Shown here in pieces: positions 1-12,299 of a stretch of DNA of 64,000 nucleotides (position 1 is its first letter; every line of letters starts with the position of its first letter). The notes below the pieces were generated by a model. That model was not told the DNA's origin. It saw only the letters and a program-made list of their open reading frames with translations, and ran no database searches. Source of the stretch: Spirogloea muscicola (taxonomy: Eukaryota > Streptophyta > Zygnematophyceae > Spirogloeales > Spirogloeaceae); contig WELB01000248.1 of NCBI GenBank assembly GCA_009602725.1, forward strand, positions 72,930 to 136,929, written 5' to 3'. Position numbers and translations under genes: made by a program.

Positions 1-76
<76 letters not shown>

Positions 77-106
77 CCTCCCCCCCTCTCCCTCTCTCTC
101 TCTCTC
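1..106. repeat. CT microsatellite
   Basis: An almost pure (CT)n tract with a few C-rich interruptions near positions 72-92. It runs directly into a LINE tail. It is simple sequence and I see no gene in it. Confidence 0.95.
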
Positions 107-440
107 GTCTGTCGGATTTGAGGCTCCTCACTCGTCGCTACTGAGTGGTCCATCCCTTACCCGTTCTGACATAGCGCTTTAGGCTCTGGCTCTGGCTCTG
201 GCCAGGGGACCCGATTCCAGGAACTCAGTCTCTGACCTGACGCTGCTTAGCAGGGGTTACTGAGTGCTTCGTAGCTGCTTCGTTTCTTTCGTGTGCTTGT
301 TGTACTTCGTACTTCCCCTGGCCCCTTCTCGTCCTTTGTTCATTCTTTTTTGGGCTGGCTTTTTCCAGCCCCTACCCTCAATGGGCGAGCCCTTCTCTCT
401 TTCTCTTTTAGGCTGGGAGAGGCCAGGCCAAAGGAACGGA
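107..440 (+). mobile_element. Two nested 5'-truncated LINE 3' ends
   Basis: The first piece (107-146) reads SLSDLRLLTRRY then stop, the C-terminus of the LINE whose long copy ends at 60439. It is cut at about 185 by a second piece (GSGQG-like, ending near 255) whose downstream sequence matches the start of the 3' UTR after 60439. This copy continues into the hairpin GGGCTGG (352-358) / CCAGCCC (365-371) and the motif GGGCGAGCCC, so it links the hairpin physically to the LINE 3' UTR. A second, reverse hairpin unit follows at about 408-450. The block sits just upstream of the GT61 start codon. Confidence 0.75.
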
Positions 441-586
441 CAAGGTCTGAAGGAGCCGGAGTGACCGCCCGTCCCGGTGTAGTGTGGGCCCTGACACTGG
501 AAGGGCTGCTTCTGTCATTACCTCAGCACACGCCTGGACCACTCTCGGGCAGTCGCCTCGCTCCGGCTCCGCTTGCGGCCTCGCCG

Positions 587-3340
587 ATGCCGCCTCGCCA
601 GCGGATGAGCGCCACGCTGAGTGCGGCACTTCAGGCACGGACGCCGCCGTCGCCGCCGAAGCAGCGGCAGCGCCGCAGCGCCCTGACGCGCCTCGCTTGC
701 ACCCTAGTGGTGGCTGGTGCAGTCTATGCCACCGCCGTGCACTGCCGTGGCAAAGGCGGCTCTGGCGGCGCTGGCGGCGGCAGACGACACTTTGATGGGG
801 CATTGCGTGAGCTTGCGACGAGCTCAGCACAGAACAACGATGCTGCGCTATCGGCAGAGGCTGCGGCGACGTGGGGCGGGTGGAAGCTGGAGAGCCCGTT
901 CGGATTCCAGCAGCAGCTGTGGGTCATGGCACCGGCTTGCTTCGACGGGAGCGGGCTAGCGGAGCTCGCAGGCGCCAGTTTCGTCTCACCGTCTCCAAAG
1001 GCTGCCGCTTCTCCCACCATGGTGCCACTGCTGCCATCAGAATCACTGGAAGAAACGCTTCGCCTGAGCCAAGCACGACTTCAGACGGGCTGGCACTTCA
1101 AGCGCAAGCCCGCTGGCTGGCTCGCCCGTGGCGCTGCCAACAACCGCATCGACTGGCGCCCCGGCACCACGTTCCTGCTTCAACTCTCCCGGTCCACCAC
1201 CAATGTTGCGCACTTGGTACAATCTGCTAATAGTCTCCTGCTTCTCGCTGCTGCCACCGGCCCGGCTCTTCGCCTGCCCGTACACAGGTGTGCTCTCTGC
1301 GCCCTGCCTCCTGAACCCAAATGCGAAAAGGCAACAGCTGGCCGGGGCTTGCTTAGGCACGGAGGGAGCACATACATACATGCCTTGAGTGCGTCCACAT
1401 CCATGTCAATAATTCAAGGTCCAAATATCCCGCCTCTTCCAGTCTAGTGGGGCCGCTTGCTTAAGCACATAAATGGCTTGCGCCATCACGGGCCTGCCAG
1501 ATGCTGTCGGAGCCTCCGTGTCAGAGAACGCCGGTATTCACGGTAGCTCTTGTCGTGTTGATTGGCGACCGGAAAGAGGATAGTCTCAGCTTCCTTCAGT
1601 GTCCCTATTAAGCATCAGCACCGATCTGTCAAATAGGTGACTTTACTTCTGCTGCTCTCTCTCTCTCTGCCTAGCTTGCTAGACGCTCATCCAGTGCAGC
1701 TGTGCTCAGGGTTTTGCTTCAGAGAAGCCAAAAGTTTGTGGAGCGGATGAGATTGCATGGGCCCAATGGTTTCCATGCTGTGGTGCTGAGAGAGGCCCTA
1801 AGAGCTGCATTGGAACAGCAATTAGGCCCTGAATGGCCTGCCTTCGAAGCTGCGGAGCTCATGCAAGATTCTCCACTGGCTAGTGACTCTGTCCACTTTG
1901 AGTCTTCGTTGCACAATGCAAGTGACAAGTACCCAGTGTGCTTTGAGCAGGCCATCCTTCCTGGCCTTCTCAAGGTGAGACCCGATGTCTTTGTCTGATA
2001 TACCTTGCTGTTGCAATTTTTTGACGTCCTCTTATGTGAAGATGTCTTACTTGCAGAGACTGTTCAGAAGGGTACTTTCTCCTGAGGTATTTTCAATGGG
2101 TTTTCTTCTTTGCATTCCAACCTGCTGATGGCCTTGAGATGGAACAATTGCTTCAATCGAATAGACAGGCCCCTTGCTGACATGGACCTGTCTGAGGCGT
2201 GACATCTCATTACTGTCCCCCTGCAATAAGTTTTGCACTCCCTTGGCAGATGGAGTACCACGAGGGCTGCTGACCTTGTGTCGACCTCGTCCATGACGGC
2301 AGGGAACTGTCTATCCAGGCGACATTAACGTCGCCGAAGCATTCCAACAGAGGCTTCACAAAGCCTTGGAGCTAGGCAGCACCTCTTCTGCGAGTGCTAC
2401 AAAAAGTGTGCAACTGACCTCAGCTGCCTCTTTGCAATATTCAACAATGCTTCAACTCCTTTATGTGCAAAGAGTCGGCAAAAGGCGCGTGTTTACAGAT
2501 ACGAGCGAGAAGGCCTTCCAATCGATGATCCGGAATCTAGGGCCAAGTGTACATGTTCGTACTGTGACATTTGAATCTATGAGCTTCAAGGAGCAATTCA
2601 TGGCATGTCAGAAAGCTCATGTGGTGGTCGCAATACATGGAGCGAACCTGCTCAACCCTACAATGTTTTCACGTGCTGGTACAGCAATCATGGAGATTGC
2701 GCCATACAAGGTAGTGTATTATGTAGTATGTAGTGGTCACTCTATATTGACAGCGTCACGCTGTTGCTTGTTGCAGCAAAGCCAATCGAAGCCCATCATG
2801 CCCGATGCTAGATGCTGTGTAAAGTTGGAGAAGATTGCAATGCACTCCAAGTTCTTGCTGGGCATCATGACAAACATCAACTTCCTTTGAACCAAATAGG
2901 TACAGCATCCCATGTACGAGGTGCAGGCCATTGCGACAGGGCTTGTTTATTATGGCCATCATTGCAGTCAGGGAACACTGCATGTGGAGGATAAAAATTG
3001 GGAACACCTCAGTCGCAAGGAATGTGCGATGAATGCTTCCTGCAAGGCCTTCCACACGCATGGGCGGAATGTCAGCCTGAGCGATGCTGATGTCGTGCAA
3101 CTTCAGGAATTATTGTCTGCAGCTTGCAGCTCTGCCAGACAAAGATTCGACTTGATTGGTGCAGATGACACCCTTCGTAAGGCTGTCAAGAAAAGCAATG
3201 CTTCAGAACCAGAGTTGAACTGCTTTCCGATGCCTTTTCATTATGCATCCTCACCGATGACATTAAGGCATCGGTATGATTGGATGAGCTCAGGCGGACT
3301 ACAGCGTCCGAGGACTTGCATTCTCAAAGAGATTGCATAG
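587..3340 (+). CDS. GT61-family glycosyltransferase, spliced host gene
   Basis: Predicted Golgi type II membrane glycosyltransferase of family GT61 (plant xylan arabinosyl/xylosyltransferases and EOGT kin). My model has exons 587-1287, 1710-1974, 2303-2710 and 2906-3340, all with GT-AG borders and matching phases, giving about 602 residues. An alternative first junction (1216/1675) also keeps frame. After the start there is a basic stretch (KQRQRR), then a hydrophobic anchor at about residues 34-52. Family signatures follow in order: CFEQAILPG in exon 2, LYVQRVGKRRVF and VVVAIHGANLLNP with EIAPYK in exon 3, and HPMYEVQAIATG in exon 4. HGAN is the conserved GT61 core. The frame is also open upstream into LINE sequence, so I chose the ATG just before the anchor. 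No internal stop is seen in the exons. The exact sugar donor and acceptor cannot be read. Confidence 0.82.
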
Positions 3341-5080
3341 ACTTGCATATTCAGTCATGTTGTAGAGTAGGAGCTACTGTTGCTTTGTGCTCTGCCGGCA
3401 CCTAAGATGAGGCGGCTCTAATTTCCGAACCAGTGCATGTCATCTTCACCATCCAGTCAAACACTAGGTGGCAAGTACATAGGTCTTGCACTTTGTGGCC
3501 TGGTGCGAGGAGAGCTATCTTCGACATCCTTCTGCTATTTTGAACATAACTCCCACCCAGTACTTGGGAGCATTGACGAAGCACTGGACAACCACAAGCT
3601 CGTGCGGTAAACAGCAGGCTACATGAGAGGGCTCTATACTCAACACTCCATTTCAAGACCGAGTGCACAGCACACATGGACTTCTTTGCAGGTGCACAGT
3701 GAGCATCTGGTAGTGATGTTTGCTGCACGAGTATTAAGTAGATTCCCCTGACTGTCGTCCAACTGTCAAGATGATAAGCAAAGCACAGCAGTCAGTCCTT
3801 TATAGCGAGCACGCCACATGAAAGTATACAACCGGCAATGCGGCTCAATTTTAAATTCTAATCATCACTTGTTAGGGGCCACCCACGTAAACGCTGGAGG
3901 GTGGGCTTGGTCCACACCTGTGGGGAACCTTGGCCGCCAGATTTCCTGCTGAAATACTTGCACAAGCCAAAAGCAAGATACTGTACAGGAGGTCCTTAGT
4001 TGGAAGACAAGGTACACACGTTGTTTGAGTCAGTTCTTGCCAATCGTTTTATGTCAACGAATGCTTGTTTGACGAGCAGAGCGAGTGGGCAGATTCATCC
4101 CCAACAATCAGAGTCGCCTGTGTGTGACCCTCGCAAGCCTGCGTCAGTGTCATTGCATGCGCTCGTGCAGCCGTGCAGCTTTACAAGTGTGCGATGTGGC
4201 TGGTGTGGCTGTTGAGGTAGCAGAGTGTCATTCGTTGTTGGCTGGTCAATCGTGGGCTGCTTCACTTTCACACGCGGCTAACTCCCTCCCTGGAATAGAT
4301 GACTCTTTGCCACCATCTACATGCTCAAGTGAAGGAGTCAATACGGAGCACACAATATGTATAAGCACAGAATTTCATGAGTAATTGCATGATCGCGCAA
4401 CATGCGGGTGGCGTCCATTCTTGAAGAGTGGGGAGAAAGAGAGCCCGCCGTGCTGCTATCACTATGTGATGCCCGGCAACAACGAAGATGATTAGCTTGA
4501 ATTGGCAGATGTGGCTGGTGGACCATTTCCAGAAGGGCTGAGGACCGCGTGCAAGCTCATCACGTTGGTGCTACAATGAGCTGATGTGATGCCTTCGCTT
4601 TAGTTTCGTCCTTACCTGTGTGCTGTAGGCCCATCCGGCCCTTTCAGACCTTGTCCATTTCTTTGGGCTGGCCTCTCACAGCCACTGCTGTCGATTTGGA
4701 ACAGAATCAGCGCTATTATGATATATCCCGTCGATGGCTCATTCATGTCGGTCTGACAAGGCTTATGAGGTGGCACCACAAGCAGACAATCGAGGCACGC
4801 ACCTATCTACTACTGTAGACCAGAATTCGCAAACACAGCACCTCCAGTTCAACTCCGCTCGAGTAAGTGCGGGTTTGCCTTTGGAACCGTCGATTGCACA
4901 TCACGAGGCCAACCCCATCCTATATCCCAACCACTCAAACACCGTGCGTATCTGCCGCTGGGCCGAGGATTTGGCATCCGAGAGGCAGCCCCATCCTACC
5001 GCCCGAAACCGCTCAAAAGGCCCGCAGAGAAGCCGGAAAAGTCCTTCCCACCAATAAAGCCCGCTCCAATGGGGATGACC
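3341..5080. other. Intergenic, no gene recognised
   Basis: This is downstream flank of the GT61 gene. Short open frames occur on both strands, but none has a recognisable domain, plausible splice partners or coding-like composition. The only structured part is a LINE 3' hairpin unit at about 4636-4700, where the sequence resembles the tail seen at 41280-41345. Confidence 0.6.
4636..4700 (+). mobile_element. LINE 3' hairpin unit
   Basis: A short copy of the dispersed LINE tail: CCCTTTCAGACCTTGTCC followed by GGGCTGGCCTCTCACAGCC. The two halves can pair as a stem-loop. No coding part of the LINE is attached. Confidence 0.7.
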
Positions 5081-5146
5081 CACTTTGACGAGCAAAGGCG
5101 GGTACCGGCCAGGCTACCGGCGGGTAAAGGTGGAAGGGTGAGGGAA

Positions 5147-5641
5147 TAGCAATCCCAGGCTACACTGGCCTTGGGGATTATGGGTGGAGGGGCAGGTCGG
5201 AAACAGCGGTCTCAGGCTACACTGGCCTTGGGATCGAGGGTGGAGGGGAAGTCAAATGGGCCAAAGAGCCTGCTCCAAAGAAAACAGAACCACTCTTTCC
5301 GACCGAAGGTAAGCGAGCGGAGGGCTGGGACCGAGTAGTTCGACTCGTTCGGCTCGTTCGACTCGTTCGGCGCGTTAGGTCGCATACTTGAGGAGCCTTC
5401 TACCGGCAAACTCCGTCAACCGGTACGTAAACCGGTGCTTTGGCTAGACATACGTGATCTTGCTCATCCCCATCCATGTACTGTTTGCATCTTCGTGAGC
5501 ATTCTGTACTGGTTCTAAGACCCTTCATTGGGCGTGAAAGTGGTTCTGTCCAAAGTCTCTTATTTGGGCTTGAAACTGGTTCTGTCCGAACTCCCTTAAT
5601 TGGGCGTGAAACCGGTCCTGTCCGAAGTTCCTTAATTGGGC
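5147..5641. repeat. Short tandem repeats upstream of the gypsy element
   Basis: Three small tandem arrays. Two copies of a segment containing CAGGCTACACTGGCCTTGGG occur at about 5156-5260. A cytosine/thymine-rich CGTTCGGCT-type array lies at 5339-5378. About three and a half copies of a roughly 39-bp unit (TTGGGCGTGAAACYGGTYCT) lie at 5528-5641. They may belong to the 5' leader or LTR of the gypsy element that follows, but I could not match them to a 3' LTR. Confidence 0.6.
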
Positions 5642-7098
5642 GTTATCAATATATCGTTACTGTTCCAAAAACCGATACTGTAACTGATGCTGTTACCGTG
5701 ACGATTACTGGACATCAGTTTCGGATCTAATCCTTGCATCACTGTTGTTTGCTTGGTGTTTCCGCTGCCTCTTTACTGGACCGAGTCGAACTCTTGTCTT
5801 ACTGTGTGGCTGTGATATCAAGCGATTCATACCAGTGCATGGACTTGAGATCAGGCAGAACCATTGAGTCTGTGATTGAATCTTCAGACGTTGTTGAGCC
5901 TGCAGTTGACCTTTCCGACATCGCTGCTGTGGTTGGTGCTACTGCAGACGACATTGAAGTTCGTCTTATCAAGCCCTGCCGTATTACAATGTCGAAGGGA
6001 GACAGGCCTAGATTTCAAGGTACGCCCGGTGGTCACTCTCTGCAAGAGGTTAAGGTCCACTTTGATGCGGAGATTACTCACCTTCGCATCTCAGGGGGCG
6101 TAATTAATCGTGAGGATCGTCTGATGCTACTGGGTCGGTGTTTCACAGAAGCGGCAGCTGCTGTTTATCGGAGACAGAAAGACAGTGTCTTAAACATGGC
6201 TAGGCCTATTCCGGATAATACAACTGAAGCACAAAGAGCGTTGGGTCCTCAATCAATAGAGGATACAGTTGGGGAGATGCTATCCAGATTGACTTGCCAA
6301 TCCGATAAATACAGCCATGTACAAGCATGCGTTAATGAGGTTCAATCGTATACCAGATGAATCCATAACTGCTTGTTATTACAGGTCCAAGTACCTCATT
6401 GAGCAATCAGAGACCAAGATAAGTCAGAAAGAATTAGCTGTCCAATCTCCGAGGGTTGTGGCAGGCACATCTATGGATCAGATACAAACTTTACTGTTGG
6501 TGCGCCGTAGACAACTTCAGGAAGATGATTATGACTTAGAAGATGTATACCAGGTCTTAATTGATAAGGAGAATGATGACTTTACGCTTCTCACAGTGGA
6601 GGAACGCTTTGCAGGCTTGGCGTTCCTATGGCAAAATTTCTGAACAAATTGCGGTAATGCCAGGATTCATATTGCCACACCCGTGGCTCCGCCTCTTGTC
6701 AGTTCATCTTCTTCCCAGAACCCTTCTATCCCACACTGTCTTCATTGCGGGAAGCGGGGACATATTAAGGAGACTTGCAGGCCCCTGCACCAAACATCGG
6801 AAGCTATCTGCTCTTTCTGCTCTAGGGCCGGACATTTAGACACGCAGTGTTGGCAGAAATACCCGGAGAAATTGCCTAACTTCATGAAGGAGAAATATGG
6901 TCAGAAAGGATTTCTAACCAAGTTGCGCAGTCTTCCGGATCCTCTCAAAATAGAGTCGATCAAATGGCATAACAAATTCAAGAATTGACCAAACAACTGG
7001 CAGCTGCCAAGGAGCAGACGAACTCTAAAGTAGTCTCGGTTGCGTTGCCCTACTCAGATCAGCAGGAGGATGAGGATACATACCCAAGACAGCACAAC

Positions 7099-7260
7099 CC
7101 CTGCAATTCAGATGGGTATGATGCTCACCATCGCCATGCTTATACTGTATCACTGCCAAGCCGTAATCCTCTTAAAAGCCCCTGCAATTCAGATGGGTAT
7201 GATGCTCACCATCGCCATGCTTATACTGTATCACTGCCAAATCGTAATCCTCTTAAACGC
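7099..7260 (+). repeat. 81-bp tandem duplication in the gypsy spacer
   Basis: Two adjacent, nearly identical 81-bp copies (7099-7179 and 7180-7260), each starting CCCCTGCAATTCAGATGGG. They lie between the zinc knuckles and the protease of the fossil element. The near identity of the copies suggests a duplication more recent than most of the element's decay. Confidence 0.85.
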
Positions 7261-7753
7261 GGGGAAAACAAATTGCAGCAGAGTGTCAGTTCTGGCAGTT
7301 CTCGTTATCCAGCGAGTTTCAGGTTGAAGGATGTTGAAGTTGACAGTGCACCTAGCTGCATCAAGTCTGTTCAAGCTAAGTCGCTTAGCAACACACTTCC
7401 CACCAATTTTTCTGTGTCAGCTGCAGTACTACTAAAGAAAATGTACTCCAGTCCTGTTCTAAGCTTTGAAGACCTTGGCTTAACGAAGATTCAATTGGGA
7501 GGAGCACATGCAAGTATCCAGTACTCCCAGTCAAATTGTCACCGTTCATTTGACTGATTCGCCCACAGTGATGACGACAGCAGTCTCAAACTCCTTGGCT
7601 GTTGACAACATTCCATGCAGGCCACCAACTGCATGAACCGAACAGCTTGCTGCTGTGGCTATGCTAGGCCGCGCCTCTTGTTGATGGCGAATCTTGTTGA
7701 TAGCGCGATCGCGCGATAAGACGATAACAGGAAAAAAAAGAGCTTTTCAAAAC

Positions 7754-7990
7754 ATGTATTTGCTAATTGTTACTTTGCCTCTCTTGGGCAGTTTTGTAGC
7801 AGGTGTCTTCGGTCGTTTTCTTGGTTACCGTGGTGCAGCTGTAGTAAGTACTACTTGTGTAATATTATCTGCAATTTTCTCTATAACTGCTTTTTACGAA
7901 GTAGCTTTAGGTGCAAGCCCTTGCTATCTGAAGATTGCTCCATGGATTTTTTTAGAAATGTTTGATGCCTCTTGGGGTTTCTTGTTTGAT
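7754..7990 (+). pseudogene. nad5: Nuclear insertion of mitochondrial nad5 (5' end)
   Basis: The translation starts [17 protein letters not shown] and continues for about 79 residues through [17 protein letters not shown]. This is the N-terminus of plant-type mitochondrial NADH dehydrogenase subunit 5, a membrane subunit of complex I. It is AT-rich compared with its neighbours and ends abruptly where gypsy protease sequence resumes. About 30 bases before the ATG may be mitochondrial leader. It is a fragment (the full protein is over 650 residues), cannot be functional in the nucleus, and must have landed in the gypsy element after that element was in place. Confidence 0.93.
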
Positions 7991-8959
7991 AGTCTTCGGA
8001 AGGAGCCATCAAGGTCTCCTTCAAGGATAAAACAGAGGCACCTATCCATGTCCTTGTGGACACAGGTGCACAACCCATCCTGATTGGTTCTCTCTTTGCC
8101 AAGTTGTTAAAAATTGGGAAGGATGACATGAGAAGTAACAAGGTCAAGATCACCACAGCAACTGGTACCACTGATAACGTTGTTGGAGTCACCAAAAGCC
8201 CGTTGCATATCACCTTCAATGGTCATGATCCTACAAAGCGTACTCCTTTCACAGCCATATGCATGATAACAAAAGCCACAACATACAATATATTGTTGGG
8301 TACTGAGACTTTGATTCCCTTAGGTTTTGGACTAGAATATTACCCTGAAGTGGCATGGTACAGACCTCAATGGAAGAATTCTGGTACACATGAAGTCTTG
8401 TTACCGTTATTGAGGGGTGGAATTCCAATATCACATCAGCTCATACTGATAGTGTTATGTTGGATACAGAAAAGGAGGCAATGAAGAAGCCAATTGAAAA
8501 TCCTGCAGAGAAGAAGTCTGAAATGCAGGCGGGTGACAATTCTAAGGGAAGGAGGCAGCAGTACAGCCACTTGACAATTCTTCTAAGAAGGACGCTGAGG
8601 GTTCTCCTGCGATCAATTCGCAGCCACCTTCGCCAGCATCCAGTGAGCAACTTGCACTCGCTTCCACTTCCAACGAACGCGGATTGTCAATGTCCGACAA
8701 TCCTGTATTGCAGCCGAATCGCCACCTAGTACCTCTATTCAATTCAGGCTTGACACCAGCAAATTTGGAGGCACTGGAGCATGCAAAGCATTGGGATCGA
8801 ATTCAGGCTGCGCGAATGAGTTTCCCTGTCATAGGGCACTATCGCGCTGCCGAGGCATGGTCACCTGCGACCTTTGACACTCAGGTGCAGCCCCGCACAT
8901 TGGTTCCACCGATGTCAACTCAATTGGCATATTATACGAGGGTGTCATCGAGTGGGACA

Positions 8960-9560
8960 TACGCGAAGCTGGCATCGTCCTAGTGAAACGTTTCGGTGGT
9001 GCAGCCAATGGACTCAAAGCGCTTCTCCAGAGTCACATTAAAGTGGCCAAATACATATATGTGGATGCAGATGAAGAAGCCAGAGCAGTGGCCAAGCACC
9101 ACATTGACTGGTTCTTAACCCAGTACCCCACTTTGGTGACCTAGCAGACTTTCAGTCATTGACACGTTATGTTTCCTCAGGACATCACCGCAGCAGCAAA
9201 GTCAGCTACAAACAAGCTGCCTAAGGTGGATCTTATTATGGCAGGTTTTCCTTGCGGTGGCTTCAGCTTACTTGGCAACGGGCTGGAATTGAAGCACCCC
9301 CAGACAGGTCTTATCATTACCATGATATAGTTGTTGCACGATAACCGCTCCAGACAAGCTACTCCTTATGGTATATTATTGAAAATGTGGAGCCCAAGCA
9401 TTTTGCTCGACGCGACTTTACCACGGTGTGTGACATTTTGGGTCCACCCACCAAGTTTGATGCAGCAAAGATGGGCTCGTTAGCTGATCGCAACCGTGTA
9501 CATTGGACCAACCTAGCACCGCAACAGATGCTAAAGACTTGTATCCAGCACCAGACTCGG
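8960..9560 (+). other. DNMT3-like C5-cytosine methyltransferase domain inside the gypsy fossil
   Basis: Between protease and reverse transcriptase the sequence shows motifs of C5-cytosine DNA methyltransferases in the right order: a motif I-like segment (FGGAANGLKALL followed by IKVAKYIYVDADEEA), motif IV with the catalytic Cys (AGFPCGGFS), LLHDNRS downstream, motif VI ENV (IENVEPKHFARRD) and a motif VIII-like DRNRVHWTNL. The spacing and wording (GL-ALL, LLHD, ENV, R-R-WTNL) resemble DNMT3 more than DNMT1 or CMT. The domain shares the decay of the rest of the element. By known biology such an enzyme would methylate DNA de novo; in this fossil it is only a remnant. Confidence 0.78.
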
Positions 9561-12299
9561 CCTCCAAACCTCTATGCCTACATGGCCCTCAATCCGGGCC
9601 GCGAGGTGGTACCAGTTCTCCAGGCATTTAACAGAGGTTTCTCCAATGGGGAATGTTGCGTCTGTATGACCTTTCCTACCTTCGTTGCAAATGAAGGTTC
9701 TGAAGACTTTCGTGTGATTAAAAGACAGGCAGGTCAAGGCATGGTCAAGGATTTAGCCACCGACAAATATGAGGAACCACACCCTCACGAGAGAGATAGG
9801 GCTATGGGTTACAATCCAGGAGAGGTCTCTTTTCTTCATTCATCTCGCAAGACCAATATCTGCATAATAGGGATTTCTTTCGAGGCAATCCCATGTCCTG
9901 GTTCACTAGCGTTGGTAATGCTACTCAAGTGCAGTATAGATTGAAGAAGAAAAGCGCGACAACCAACCCACAGGACATGTCGGATACAGATATCAACTTG
10001 TTGAAGTTATTTGATCCAGTAATCAGAGAGATTAATGATTTCTTACAATCACAGGCTAACAGGCAGGTATATCATTCTTTGCCAGACTATCAATGGCATC
10101 TTGGACCTGACCTGACCGCTGACAACAAAGCTCATTTGCTTCAACTTCTAAATAGCAGGCTTTCTGCTTTTGCTTTCTCATCGGCTGATTTGGACACCTA
10201 TATTGGTTCTAAATTTCACATTCAGCTGATAAACGAGCATCCTATCTTTCGTCAACGCTAACCAATGTCTAAATTTGAGAATGATTTCGTAGACAAGAAA
10301 TGCCAGGAGTTGCTAGCTATTGGTTTGATACAACCATCCAACAGCCCTTTTGCAGCACCCACTGTATTACCAGCTGAAAATGAGTTTGGTAATTACACAG
10401 ATCGGAGGATGTGTGGAGATTACCATCTACTCAATGCTTCCACACCTTTGGATCGATATCCCATGCCTACGCCTGAGGAGAATTTTCTTCTGTGGGTAAC
10501 AGTAAAATCTTCACAGTATTGGATCTTAGGCAAGGGTTTGACCAAATTGGTGTTGAGCATAACGACAGGCACAAGACCGCCTTCTGGGGGGTCAATGAAG
10601 GTGTTGGAATCTTATACGAATGGAGAAAATTGCCGTTTGGTCTTACGAATGCTCCTATCATGTTTCAACGTGTCATGGCTGTGCTGTTGAGACGCATTTT
10701 ACTCGCAGGTTGTTACATTGACGATGTCTTAGTATTCAGCAACAGTTTTGAGGAACATTTAAGCCATGTCGCAGTTGTGCTTAAAATCCTTCATCAGGCT
10801 GGCCTAAGATGTCACCCCGGCAAATGTCGTTTTGGCTTACCTGAGGTTGACTATTTGCGTCACCAGATACCACACAAGGGATTGTCACCGCAAGCTGCCA
10901 AAGTGCAAGCAGTTCTTGACATTCCTGAACCCACAAATCTCAAATCATTACGGTCGTTCCTTGGTTTGGCTAGCTACTATCGGCGCTTCATCAAGGATTT
11001 CAATTCCATAGCTCGGCCTCTTAATGATTTGTTGAAAAAGGATGTAAAATGGCAGTGGACTCCTCGTCACCAGGCGTTTAATCAGCTTCAAAATGCTCTT
11101 ACTCAGGATCCAGTTCTGCGACATCCCGATTATGCTCGACTATTTTACTTACACACTGATTGGAGCGAGGTTGGCATGGGCGCTGTTTTGACGAGAACAA
11201 ACATCATTATGTTATTGCTTATGCTAGCTGCAGTAACAATTCTACACAACAAAATCATTCAGCATATGAAGGGGAGTGCTTGGCTGCTATTTGGGCTATC
11301 ACTTATTTCCGACCTTACCTTCATGGTCGTTCATTTCAATCAATCACTGATCATCAACCATTACAATGGCTGTTGACTACTCAAAATCTCAGAGGCAAGC
11401 TAGCACGCTGGTCTATTCAATAACAGGAGTATGATTTCACAAACGGTCATCGTCCCGGTATTCAAAATCTGGACGCCGATGCTCTGAGTCAGAGTCGAAT
11501 CCCTGATGCAGATCCCAACCAACTTGCTCGCATGACCATATGGCATAGGACAATGTTTCCTTCTCGGCTAGCTCATGCCCTGAGGTCATCCACACATAAC
11601 AATTATGCGGCATACGCTCTCGACACTCCTGACAATACCTTCTTTTCTAAAGGTGTGTGGTTGGACGCACCAGTTTTACAGTATTTACAGACTGGTATTA
11701 ATCCTCCCGACTCTACAACAATGCAGAAGGATCGCATTAAACGCCGAGCACGTCGTTATGTCTGAACTGATACACAACTTATCAAACCCGATACTGAGTA
11801 CGGCAATCTCATCGTTGAACCCTCCGCAGTGCGGACACAAATAGTTCTCGATGTTCATGCCTCCTTAGGGCATTTTGGAGTCATGCACCATTTAGTCTGT
11901 TGGCCACTAAATACTGGTGGTCTGGCATCACAAACATGGTCAAATATGTTCTATCTACCTGCGAGGAATGTGATCGCATTCGAAGTACTCTTTCGTTAAA
12001 GTCACCTCAACTTCATCCGTTGCCCATTCACGGATTGTTCTATCGGTGGAGTTTGGATTTGGCTGGTCCCCGTCTGGGTAAACAAAGACCCTACGTGTTA
12101 ATCATGATTGAGCACTTCACCAAATGGGTTGAGGTGGTCATCATTCCTACCAAGTCTAGTGTACACATCGCTGAGGCCTTCTTAAACGAAGTATTATCCA
12201 GATTTGACGCTTGTGCTGAGGTACTCACCGATCAGGGCTCGGAATTGTAGAGTGAATTTCAACGTCTCTTAGACCAAACTTTCATGGATCACCGACTTA

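Noticed and set aside
293-586. Upstream in-frame start for the GT61 protein
   Set aside because: This part of the frame lies in LINE 3' UTR sequence. The ATG at 587 directly precedes the basic stretch and membrane anchor expected of a type II Golgi enzyme.
7040-7327. Repeat protein frame in the gypsy spacer
   Set aside because: It reflects the 81-bp tandem duplication in the fossil element rather than a separate gene.
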